NCBI RefSeq assembly: GCF_001522865.1
Contig: NZ_LOWB01000073.1
Location: 30,537-94,536 of the forward strand
Reading direction: 5' to 3'
Origin: Burkholderia sp. TSV86
GTDB lineage: Bacteria; Pseudomonadota; Gammaproteobacteria; Burkholderiales; Burkholderiaceae
DNA: 64,000 bases
Part shown: in pieces, positions 56,431 to 63,411 of the stretch
Position numbering within the stretch: position 1 is the stretch's first letter
How the letters are laid out: every line of letters starts with the position of its first letter
The notes under the pieces: generated by a model
What the model was told of the DNA's origin: nothing
The model's database searches: none
The model's input: only the letters and a program-made list of their open reading frames with translations
Translations under genes and position numbers: made by a program

Positions 56431-56487
56431 CGTGGCGACGCCGAGCGCCGCGATCGTCGCGGACGACGTGGAAATAGGTTCAGCCAT
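56320..56487 (-). pseudogene. P2-like phage holin fragment (5' part)
   Basis: On the minus strand, from ATG 56487, the reading MAEPISTSSATIAALGVATL and LFPGVDANVVMGAFAGSLLF is typical of P2-family Y holins in Burkholderia phages. It breaks at about 56320 where the TrfA sequence begins. It follows gpX, as in P2 (L-X-Y). Confidence 0.62.
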
Positions 56488-56489
56488 TC

Positions 56490-56702
56490 TCAGTCCCATA
56501 ACTGGAGCCGCTCAGCGCCGGATTGCGCCGCTTGCGGTATTTCGTCGGGCAGCTCGACGAGCAGCCCGTGAGGCAGGATCGGGCCGTACTGCGCCAGGTC
56601 CCGGTTGAGGTCGAGCACCGCTTCGACGACGCCGCGCGTGCGGCCGAGTACGCGCCAGCAAAGCGCGTCGATGGTTTCCCCCTGGAGCGCCCGCACCTCC
56701 AT
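56490..56702 (-). CDS. P2-like phage tail protein X
   Basis: 70 residues. It shows the LysM-like gpX reading: QGETIDALCWRVLGRTRGVVEAVLDLN, then PILPHGLLVELPD. It is intact and flanked by gpL and holin remnants in P2 order. The start overlaps the gpL stop (TGATG). With its partners gone it is a relic. Confidence 0.8.
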   Translation of the reverse strand: MEVRALQGETIDALCWRVLGRTRGVVEAVLDLNRDLAQYGPILPHGLLVELPDEIPQAAQSGAERLQLWD

Positions 56703-56893
56703 CAGATCAGCTCCACCGTCATGCGAGGGCGGCCGATGATGTCGCTGATCGCCCAGCGGGCGTCACGGCGCAGCTCGTCGCCCTGGGGCTCCAACTCGTC
56801 TGCGCGGCGTGCGCCGTCGCCTGTCGTGTCGTAGTCGCGGTACCGCTCGATGAGCGTCGCCTTCGCCAGGCAATACACCGCACGCCGGTAGTG
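56702..56893 (-). pseudogene. P2-like head completion protein L, 3' fragment
   Basis: Read on the minus strand it gives HYRRAVYCLAKATLIERYRD, then DTTGDGARRADELEPQGDELR, ending in GRPRMTVELI. This is the usual end of P2-type gpL. Homology is lost upstream of about 56893, where unrelated plus-strand sequence begins. Confidence 0.68.
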
Positions 56894-57133
56894 CTGCAGC
56901 CGTACGAGGCACGCGTCTACACGAACTCGGTCAAGGAGCTGCCAGCCGCCATCGCGCGCAGATTCGACAAGACGACGGCCCTAGCGATCCAGCGCGAACG
57001 CGAATTGCAGCGCCGCAGCGCCGGCATGCAGCCCAAGGGCACGTCCGATGGTAAGCAGGCGTTGCAGCGTCAGCAACTCGAACAGCAAACCACGCTGTTC
57101 AGCTTCAGGCCGAATGCAGTTGAATCGTCGTAG
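56891..57133 (+). CDS. Unrecognised ORF, possible 3' fragment of a larger gene
   Basis: 80 codons, Gln/Arg/Glu-rich (YTNSVKELPAAIARRFDKTT, QRQQLEQQTTLFSF). The apparent start lies within the gpL fragment, so the true 5' part is probably lost at the same junction. No function is assigned. Confidence 0.35.
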   Translation: MLQPYEARVYTNSVKELPAAIARRFDKTTALAIQRERELQRRSAGMQPKGTSDGKQALQRQQLEQQTTLFSFRPNAVESS

Positions 57134-57211
57134 CCAAATATAGCCATACCTATCCCCGAGGCGTTGTAGTGAGTTGATTATACGGCTGCATTTCTACTAT
57201 CTGGCGCCCGT

Positions 57212-57523
57212 GTGGCCGTCGGCGTTGACCGTGATCATGGAGGCTACGGGCTATTCACGCCGCAACTGACGCGTCCATGCTGGACGTGCGAGCACTGGAG
57301 TGGGTACATCGCGGGCAGCGACAGGTCGGCCGTGTGCTTCCAGCCGGGCGCCGAGCATGTGCGCGCGATCGCTGTATCGGGTTGTGCTTTCTGGGTCCGC
57401 GCGACCGGGATCGACGAGCTGACGAACGCGCAATGCGACGCGTTCGTGCAGGAATACCAGCCCGAATACCCGTATCGAAGGCGCTCGCGCGCGTCGCGAA
57501 AACAACTTATAAAGCGCTTGTGA
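57212..57523 (+). CDS. Small cysteine-containing phage-type hypothetical protein
   Basis: 103 residues. CWTCEHWSGY...AVCFQPG...VSGCAFW gives four Cys in a zinc-ribbon-like or disulfide pattern, a style seen in small Burkholderia prophage proteins. GTG 57212 start. It precedes the toxin gene by 30 nt; function unknown. Confidence 0.5.
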   Translation: MAVGVDRDHGGYGLFTPQLTRPCWTCEHWSGYIAGSDRSAVCFQPGAEHVRAIAVSGCAFWVRATGIDELTNAQCDAFVQEYQPEYPYRRRSRASRKQLIKRL

Positions 57524-57546
57524 AAACTTATACGAAAACTTATAAT
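57518..57546 (+). promoter_or_regulatory. Promoter and triple direct repeat of the toxin-antitoxin operon
   Basis: TTGTGA (57518-57523), 17-nt spacer, TATAAT (57541-57546). AACTTATA occurs three times (57504-57511, 57525-57532, 57537-57544), two copies overlapping the promoter, so it is a likely autoregulatory operator. The expected transcription start is at or next to the toxin ATG (57554). Confidence 0.7.
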
Positions 57547-57553
57547 CTTTTCC

Positions 57554-57808
57554 ATGAACTCGATCAAATGGACCCCCAAAGCATTCAAGCAACTGCGCAA
57601 GCTTGATCGTCAAATCCAGACGGCCATTCGTGACAGCGTGGACACCTTGGTGGCGATGCCGAACTGCCAGAACGTGAAATCCCTGACGAATCACGAATAT
57701 GGCTACCGGCTCCGGGTTGGCAACTACCGGGTTCTATTCAACTGGGACGGTGAGATCAAGGTAGTCGAAATCGAGGAGGTAAAGAAACGCGATGAACGCA
57801 CGTACTAA
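57554..57808 (+). CDS. RelE/ParE-superfamily toxin
   Basis: 84 residues with IKWTPKAFKQLRKLDRQIQ at the N-terminus and YGYRLRVGNYRVLFNW plus VVEIEEVKKRDERTY at the C-terminus, the standard RelE fold. RelE-type toxins cleave mRNA at the ribosomal A site. The toxin comes first and overlaps the antitoxin by 17 nt. Confidence 0.88.
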   Translation: MNSIKWTPKAFKQLRKLDRQIQTAIRDSVDTLVAMPNCQNVKSLTNHEYGYRLRVGNYRVLFNWDGEIKVVEIEEVKKRDERTY

Positions 57809-58118
57809 CATCCAGATCATCAACGGGCCGGACGGAGCGCCGGCCTTTGTGGTGATCCCCTACGCGGACTACATGGCGCAGCGCGACGAAGAGCGCGACC
57901 TGATTCCGCATGCAGTCGTCAGCGCGACGGTCGACGGGGCGACGCCCCTGCGCGCGTGGCGCGAATATCTCGGGCTGACGCAGGCCGAAGTCGCGACGCG
58001 GCTCGGCATCAGCCAGTCCGCCTACGCTCAACAGGAGAGCAGCGAGAAGCTGCGCAAGTCGACGCGCGAGAAGATCGCCGCCGCGCTCGGCATCACGGAC
58101 GCGCAGCTCGACGTCTGA
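57792..58118 (+). CDS. XRE-type HTH antitoxin
   Basis: 108 residues. The N-terminal part (IQIINGPDGAPAFVVIPYADY) resembles a toxin-binding Phd-like strand. The C-terminal XRE HTH is LGLTQAEVATRLGISQSAYAQQ (about 57-78). It should neutralise the upstream toxin and bind the AACTTATA repeats. Confidence 0.88.
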   Translation: MNARTNIQIINGPDGAPAFVVIPYADYMAQRDEERDLIPHAVVSATVDGATPLRAWREYLGLTQAEVATRLGISQSAYAQQESSEKLRKSTREKIAAALGITDAQLDV

Positions 58119-58142
58119 CGAACAGTCGGCCAGCAGCAGTCA

Positions 58143-58177
58143 AGCCGCCAGGCACTTCGGTGCCGGCGGCTTTTTTT
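58143..58177 (+). terminator. Rho-independent terminator of the toxin-antitoxin operon
   Basis: AGCCGCC(A)GGCAC and GTGCCGGCGGCT pair with one bulged A around a TTCG tetraloop, followed by TTTTTTT. It starts 25 nt after the antitoxin stop. Confidence 0.9.
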
Positions 58178-58745
58178 CGCCCATGCGGATGCGAGGGATC
58201 GGCGGCGCCTGGCGCCCTATGAGCGGCCGGCCGCGCGGGGATGCGCCGGCGTTGCATCGGCGCGCGGCGGCCCGCTGGCGGGCCTGCTGACGCGTCAGAG
58301 AGGCTACCCCTTGGGGCTGGATTGGTCCCGGAAGATGCCGGCGCGAACCCAGCGCGCGCAGTTGTGACCCCGCCCCACCTGCCCGCAAAAATGGATGGTT
58401 TTTATGCACTCATGCGCCAGGCGCTCGGGGCCGCCTGGCGCGCGCCGCGCGACGATCGGCGGGGCGATTCTTCTATGCAGTTTTACGCGCCTTGGTTATG
58501 CGGTCTCGGCGTTCCTCTCCGTATCCCTTTGCGCCAGTCCAATCTCGCGAACTTGGGTTTCGGCGAGATGATTTTCGGAGCCATAGCCTTCCCGCATGGC
58601 GCAACAAGACCCTTGACCGAGTCTCGTCAAACTCAGTCGCCGCTCGTCGTCCACTTGTCGCAAAAATCGCGAGGAAATCGACAGCGGCGGCTCGAGTGGC
58701 GAGAGCACATTAGAGTGCTATACGGGGCGGAATATCAATCTCGTA
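58178..58745. other. Gene-free region at a compositional junction
   Basis: 568 nt. Open frames exist on both strands but none looks like protein. The left half is GC-rich like the core; the right half shifts toward the AT-rich cassette. Probably a recombination scar. Confidence 0.5.
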
Positions 58746-59123
58746 CTACGCCGATAAATACCTGAATGACTGCGGAGGTGTGCACCGAGGAGCTATCGCA
58801 TCTAGGTCGAGAGGGGTTTCGTAGCGGAGGGGATTGATGACCTGAATCGCGAAAGCCCTTGTTCTGCCGTGAAAATAGGTGTCGAAAAAGGCTCGACTTA
58901 TGCCCGCCCATGTGCCCGTCTGCTGCCATAATTTTCTCGGGGTATTTTCAATAACGTCGCCGACATCGAATTCGCCGATTACTTTTCCTATCGGCATGGT
59001 GGCATAGACAACCACCTTTGTGACGCCATGATTTTTGAATATGGTTTTTCTGAATTCAAATTTTTTTGATCCGTCAAAAATTCGGTCTGCATATTCCGGC
59101 TTAATCGACAATAAGACTTTCAT
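58746..59123 (-). CDS. ASCH-domain (PUA-like) protein
   Basis: 125 residues. The ASCH hallmark opens the protein: LLSIKPEYADRIFDG, then SKKFEFRK, followed by YATMPIGKVIGEF. ASCH folds are PUA-like and predicted to bind RNA or modified nucleic acids. ATG 59123 has a strong GGGAGG SD inside the upstream gene and overlaps its stop by 23 nt, so the two are made together. AT-rich, unlike the core genome. Confidence 0.75.
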   Translation of the reverse strand: MKVLLSIKPEYADRIFDGSKKFEFRKTIFKNHGVTKVVVYATMPIGKVIGEFDVGDVIENTPRKLWQQTGTWAGISRAFFDTYFHGRTRAFAIQVINPLRYETPLDLDAIAPRCTPPQSFRYLSA

Positions 59124-60144
59124 TGACGCCTCCCAAGTGCATTAATTTCTTGAGTTGGTTTTTTGTTAATTCGAAAAAACCCCAGTACTGGTCACGCGTG
59201 CAACCGACTTCATCAATCAGTGCTTTTCGATTTGGACGTTTGGGTAAGGCGATATTATATGTGAATTTTATTATTGTTGGGTATTCTTTTGTTGCATAGA
59301 ATTTTTTTAACTCGCTTTCCGTGAAAACCGAAAATGGAGCGCAGTATTCGATGAAGTCATTCAGTGAGTGAAATTGGCTGATATGACTTACTTTCTGAAC
59401 GACGCATACTGAGGTTGCAACAGAGCGGTACTCCGCGTTTCCGTCGGGTGATGTTCGATAAATCACGATTACATCGCGCGGGCGCAGTCCGTCGGTCCCT
59501 CTCATGTTCGTAAGGTAGACCTTGCGAATGCTATTTGTATGCGATAAATCTTGGACAATATCTTGATTCTCGTTGCGAAGAATTGAGTCTGGAAGTAAGC
59601 GGGTATGCCAAATTGGTTTGAGCGCCAGAATGTAGCATTTATGATTAAGTCGAACCAAGGGGTAATTGGATACGGTGTTCTCACCATTCCATTCTAATAT
59701 CTTTCTGTAAACATCTTCGGTGCCATTGTGGGTTGTCTTTACGCCAGTGCGGACGAAGCCATATTTTTCTATAAGTTGGATGAGCCCCTTGTGCTTCGGG
59801 AAAACTGTAAGATAAAGATCTTTGCAGTTCCGTGAAATTGCGCTGTCGAAGATTTTCTTTACGAATCGCTCGCCAAGTTTCGTCCCATGGGCGTTGATTT
59901 TAAAGGTACCAACCTTTAGTCGTCTGCCCAGCGGCAAGGGAGGGGTGACGTCGGTCACCTCTCCATTTTCTTCTTTAAGGTAAAGAAATCCATCCAATGT
60001 GCCATCTTCTGAGTAAAAAACATAGGCTTGATTGTCCGCTTTTCGCTTAAACCAGTCTTCGAATTCGATGTAGTCGGCCTTCAGGGAATCAAAGAATGGA
60101 TCGCTTAAGCTAATGTCGGCGAATTTTTTGTACTCAAGGTTCAT
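59101..60144 (-). CDS. GNAT N-acetyltransferase fused to a C-terminal PUA/EVE-like domain
   Basis: 347 residues. Residues 1-150 look like a GNAT fold: the acetyl-CoA loop region KVGTFKINAHGTKLGERFV (77-95) and the KYGF motif (127-130). Residues 160-347 resemble a PUA/EVE-like domain (GLRPRDVIVIYR at 219-230; YPTIIKFTYNIALPK and GCTRDQYWGFFELT near the end). The pairing of an acetyltransferase with an RNA/modified-base reader suggests acetylation of an RNA or RNA-bound target; this is inference. ATG 60144 follows AAGAGAGAG; the frame extends to 60240 but without homology. Low GC indicates transfer. Confidence 0.68.
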   Translation of the reverse strand: MNLEYKKFADISLSDPFFDSLKADYIEFEDWFKRKADNQAYVFYSEDGTLDGFLYLKEENGEVTDVTPPLPLGRRLKVGTFKINAHGTKLGERFVKKIFDSAISRNCKDLYLTVFPKHKGLIQLIEKYGFVRTGVKTTHNGTEDVYRKILEWNGENTVSNYPLVRLNHKCYILALKPIWHTRLLPDSILRNENQDIVQDLSHTNSIRKVYLTNMRGTDGLRPRDVIVIYRTSPDGNAEYRSVATSVCVVQKVSHISQFHSLNDFIEYCAPFSVFTESELKKFYATKEYPTIIKFTYNIALPKRPNRKALIDEVGCTRDQYWGFFELTKNQLKKLMHLGGVNESLIVD

Positions 60145-60187
60145 CTGGTCTCTCTCTTGGTTTGCATTTTCTTGTTTGCAAGCCCTG

Positions 60188-60472
60188 CTACTGGGCCCGT
60201 GCTCTCCACAACTCGTCGATATCATACTCCTTGAGTGCATCCTTCATAGCGCGCAATGCGTTATCGGAATAGCAAGGAAATTTCGACTTTCCGAATTCGA
60301 ATATGTGACAGGAAGACGGATCTTCGTCGATCTTCAAGAATTTCCGAAGGACAGCAGCTTTCATGTGCGTCAAACCGACCGCTTTGGCTAGCTCCTGTCG
60401 ACCGAGGTGATATTTCTTCCGTAAGTCAAACTCACGTACAGCAGCTGCTTCTGCCGGATCATCCGAGTCCAC
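60188..60472 (-). CDS. Small HTH-like protein, probably the 3' part of a longer frameshifted gene
   Basis: 94 residues from GTG 60472. A helical C-terminal region (LGRQELAKAVGLTHMKAAVLRK) looks like a winged HTH and is followed by SKFPCYSDNALRAMKDAL. Upstream the same frame continues to 60540 (GIELKVHFTKKQGAPVKY) without a start. The -strand frame 60704-60528 (SYDVLPIIVRQELSELRAIA, ending VGVTLYIS) seems to supply the 5' half. Removing one base near 60535-60545 would give about 171 residues. It lies 43 nt upstream of the GNAT gene, in the same direction. Confidence 0.5.
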   Translation of the reverse strand: MDSDDPAEAAAVREFDLRKKYHLGRQELAKAVGLTHMKAAVLRKFLKIDEDPSSCHIFEFGKSKFPCYSDNALRAMKDALKEYDIDELWRARAQ

Positions 60473-60841
60473 ATACTTGACCGGAGCTCCCTGCTTCTTT
60501 GTGAAGTGTACTTTCAGCTCGATACCTTCACCGTTGGCTGATGTATAGCGTTACTCCAACATTGGCCACCGCGAGCGCTTGCTCGTCGAAGGGACTGAAT
60601 TGCGCGGTGTCGCGGACTACAAGCAAGGCAATGGCCCGAAGCTCCGACAGTTCCTGTCGGACTATGATTGGTAAAACGTCATAGCTGGTGAGCGCTATGT
60701 TCACTTGTACGATTTGCCTTTGAATAGTAAGGCGAAGCTTCCCACCAAATGAAAAAGCCCGCATATGGCGGGCTCGATCTATCGTGCAGGCGCGTGGTTT
60801 TATCTGCTGCGTAACCCATATCACGTCGCTTTTTTAGTGGG
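60473..60841. other. Region with the probable 5' half of the frameshifted gene and a terminator
   Basis: 369 nt. 60528-60704 (minus) reads as plausible protein out of frame with the HTH-like gene. 60752-60774 is the terminator of the gene to the right. The cassette promoter should lie between about 60705 and 60751. Confidence 0.4.
60752..60774 (-). terminator. Rho-independent terminator of the 60842-61771 gene
   Basis: On the minus strand AGCCCGC and GCGGGCT pair around a 5-nt loop and are followed by TTTTT. It lies 68 nt past the stop. Confidence 0.8.
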
Positions 60842-61771
60842 CTACCGCGTTCGGTTTAACAGCGCGCCTTTCAGCATCGAAAGTAGCAATTTTGCGAAAG
60901 ACGGTTTATCAATATTGATTGAAAAATGTCCGGTTTGCACCTGAACGGTATTCGTTTTCTGTTGCTGCACCGGCTGACCATTCACCAGTGAAAAACCGTT
61001 TTTTGCACCTTTTGCGGTAATGGTGAACACGCCATTTGTGTTTATGAAATCCGGTTCCGGACGTTTGAGTTCGATATCTTTGGAGGCGGTGACAATCGAT
61101 CTAGGTGTGGGCGCATATATTCCAAATTCCGCCGCATTCGAATTTTTGTTGGCGGCGTTTGAGCCACGGGTAACGAATTTCTCTAGAAACTGGAAATTCA
61201 TAATGTGGTTCTGGCCGTAACCTTGATCCAATACGTAATTCAGAAAACCCTTATCCAGTTTGGTATTCTTGCTGTTATCTTGAATCACTTTCGCGGATGC
61301 CACGTCTCTGTCGCTGAAAGAAGACGTGAGGTGATGGCCTTCCATATCGTACATCGGGTTAGTCGTCCAGTTCGATACTACTGTACCTGCAGTTTGCCGA
61401 TAATAGGCAAGCTGAAACGCGATATCGTCAACGTAATGCAAGTCAGCGCCGGTCTGCTGTGCATACCCGTACAGATCCGACAACGCTCTGCGGTCGTCTG
61501 CGTTAAGCCACATAACCGGATCAGCAGCACCAACGTCTTTCGATCCGACTAGTGGCGTTGCAGGGATTCCCTTTTCGGAACCGCCATATAACCGCGAGAG
61601 CATAATTGCTTCGCCGCTCAGCGTCACGCTATCGGCTTGTGTCGATGTCGATTGAGCCAAAGTGGATGCATAAGCGGCAGCGCCGGTCGAATCGCTGGCC
61701 GCAGGTGTTGTCGGTGATTCAGCAGTGCCGCCATTTTTCGTTATCGTCGAAAGATTAGAATTGATTTCCAT
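60842..61771 (-). CDS. Hypothetical protein, unrecognised
   Basis: 309 residues. The N-terminal 60 residues are Ser/Thr/Ala-rich and disordered, leading to ADSVTLSGEAIMLSRLYGG, a segment of a kind found near the start of some effector- or flagellin-like hypothetical proteins. The middle (NADDRRALSDLYGYAQQTGA) is helical; the end is basic (LLLSMLKGALLNRTR). There is no Sec signal. It is AT-richer than the core and followed by its own terminator. The gene upstream in the same direction encodes a secreted protein 63 nt away. Confidence 0.6.
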   Translation of the reverse strand: MEINSNLSTITKNGGTAESPTTPAASDSTGAAAYASTLAQSTSTQADSVTLSGEAIMLSRLYGGSEKGIPATPLVGSKDVGAADPVMWLNADDRRALSDLYGYAQQTGADLHYVDDIAFQLAYYRQTAGTVVSNWTTNPMYDMEGHHLTSSFSDRDVASAKVIQDNSKNTKLDKGFLNYVLDQGYGQNHIMNFQFLEKFVTRGSNAANKNSNAAEFGIYAPTPRSIVTASKDIELKRPEPDFINTNGVFTITAKGAKNGFSLVNGQPVQQQKTNTVQVQTGHFSINIDKPSFAKLLLSMLKGALLNRTR

Positions 61772-61834
61772 TTAAAACCCCGCGTCGTGAAATCAAAAAC
61801 GCCTCGCCGATTTCTCAAGCGGGGCGTGTGCTCA

Positions 61835-62298
61835 TCAATACGAGTAGTTGTAGGTTACAGATTCAGTGCCTGCGGGATTCAGGAACGTACTAGGCCGTCC
61901 AGTCGGGTTGTGTCTAATCACAACGGAAGCACCGTTACCGAATGGCAGATTATTGAAATCCTTAAGACTAACGCTAGTCCCCGGAACGATTTCATTGCGG
62001 CAATAATTCGATTGCGTCGTGTACGGCGGCATATAGCAAACAGAGACGACATCGGTCGTTGCGCCGACATATGACGTAGTTTGAACGTCGATGCTAATCA
62101 GCTTTTTGTTCGCAACGAGCAGCGAGCCCGGAAAATCAGAACCGCTCAACCCGAAATATGCACCAGCTGCAAAACCGGCACCGGTCGAAAAAATGAGCGC
62201 TTGCGGCGGTGACGTCGTTTTCTGAATTGAAGTGGTGCGAGCATAAGCGCCGACGACAGCAGAGCCGCCAAAACGAATTTTTTCGTGATTTTTCGCAT
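61835..62298 (-). pseudogene. Secreted hypothetical protein, one-base frameshift after the signal peptide
   Basis: From ATG 62298 the first frame gives a textbook signal peptide (MRKITKKFVLAALLSSALML). The mature part (IQKTTSPPQALIFSTGAGFA, ending GTESVTYNYSY) is in the -1 frame, whose own upstream part has no ATG. Adding one base near 62221-62240 yields a 154-residue exported protein. It has three Cys (VVSVCY, NYC, plus signal region none), and no recognised domain. It probably forms an operon with the next gene (60842-61771). Confidence 0.55.
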
Positions 62299-62442
62299 AG
62301 CGATTTTCTCAATAATTGGACGGAGTATGCGACGAACCGAAAATGTATTTGTCTGATGAATTATCGGTGCCGTTGAGAAAATCTGAAGGGTTTGAAAGAA
62401 TTATTTTTTCATCATTGTTCCGCCAATTTGTCGAGCGGAGGG

Positions 62443-62660
62443 TATTGTTGCATAAGTCGAGTGTGAGGACGGAGTGGCCCACATGGTCATGATTTCAGGC
62501 GATGCGAACCGATTGCGGACGAGCGAGGTCCGCCATACGGTTGATTACGCCGACGTGAGCCGCAACCTCGGTCGCCTGCAACCCGAAGCGACGTGCCCAA
62601 AGGACGTTGGCCCGTGAGGTCTTGAACCGATACATCGCGTTCTAGGCGAGCGACACGGAG
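62443..62660 (-). mobile_element. IS5-family (IS903-group-like) remnant, transposase 3' end
   Basis: On the minus strand a reading NAMYRFKT...LWARRF, then ATEVAAHVGVINRMADLAR and PQSVRIA ends at TGA 62495-62497. This is the usual C-terminus of IS903-group DDE transposases. The boundary GGTATTGTTGCATAAGTC (62443-62460) resembles that group's terminal repeat. A TAG (62642-62644) replaces the expected Glu codon before NAMYR. Only about 0.2 kb of the element remains. Confidence 0.6.
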
Positions 62661-62692
62661 TAAGGCCCCGATGCCGCTCAATCGTAGATTAT

Positions 62693-63411
62693 CTATCGGG
62701 TCGGCGTGACTTTGGCGCCGCGTTTTCGAACGTAATGCTCAGTCATTGCTACGCTGCCATGTCCGAGCAGTGATTGAGCACCACGTAGGTCGCTGGCGTG
62801 TTCCTTGTCCGTTCCAGCCTTCGCGCGTAGGTCGCGGAACTGAAAATCGGCTTTCGGTATTCCAGCGGCGTCGCGCGCGCGGTCGAATCTGAAGCGCAAG
62901 GCCGCACGACCAAGGGGCCTACCGAGTTCGTCAACGATCAAACGTGTCGACCGCGGGTTGTGTTCGATTTTCCGCCTGGCTAACCGCTCGAGCAGAGCAG
63001 CGAGTTCTCCGACGATCTCGATTCGCAACCGCGTCCCTGTCTTATTTTGGCGGATCGAGACGCTCCCGTCGCGGATATCACGCTCGTCCAATTTCAACAC
63101 ATCGGCAGGGCGTTGGCCGGTGAGGTAAGCCAAATCCATTGCCTCGCGCAACGGTGCATCGGCCTTTTCCCAAACGGCCTTGTACAAGCCGTCTCCAACG
63201 TAGACGTCGCGCCCCTTTTCTCGGTGCTTTCGAACTCCAGAGCAAGGATTGGGGCGGTCAGTTGCCCCCATTCTCTCGCCTTATTAAAAATGTGAGAGAA
63301 CAGCGCAATCTCGCGGTTTGCGGAAACCGGTGACTCCTTTCGCCAGTCAAGATACTTCCGGATATGGATCGGCTTGATGTCGTCGAGTGGCGCAGGAGGG
63401 CATCTGACACA
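62693..63411 (-). pseudogene. Second tyrosine integrase, 5'-truncated and frameshifted
   Basis: The main part (63271-62693) has AYLTGQRPADVLKL with the first catalytic Arg, FQFRDLRAKAGT, SLLGHGSVAMTEHYVR with His and the nucleophile Tyr. The upstream part (PLDDIKPIHIRKYLDWRKE, then NREIALFSHIFNKAREWGQ) is in another frame. The join is GCCCCAATCC near 63253-63262, where one extra C would restore the frame. In-frame stop TGA at 63412-63414 and loss of homology show that the N-terminus is missing. Confidence 0.75.

Noticed and set aside
58241..58765. 174-codon plus-strand frame between the toxin-antitoxin pair and the ASCH gene
   Set aside because: Composition changes midway from GC-rich to AT-rich, and no recognisable segment.
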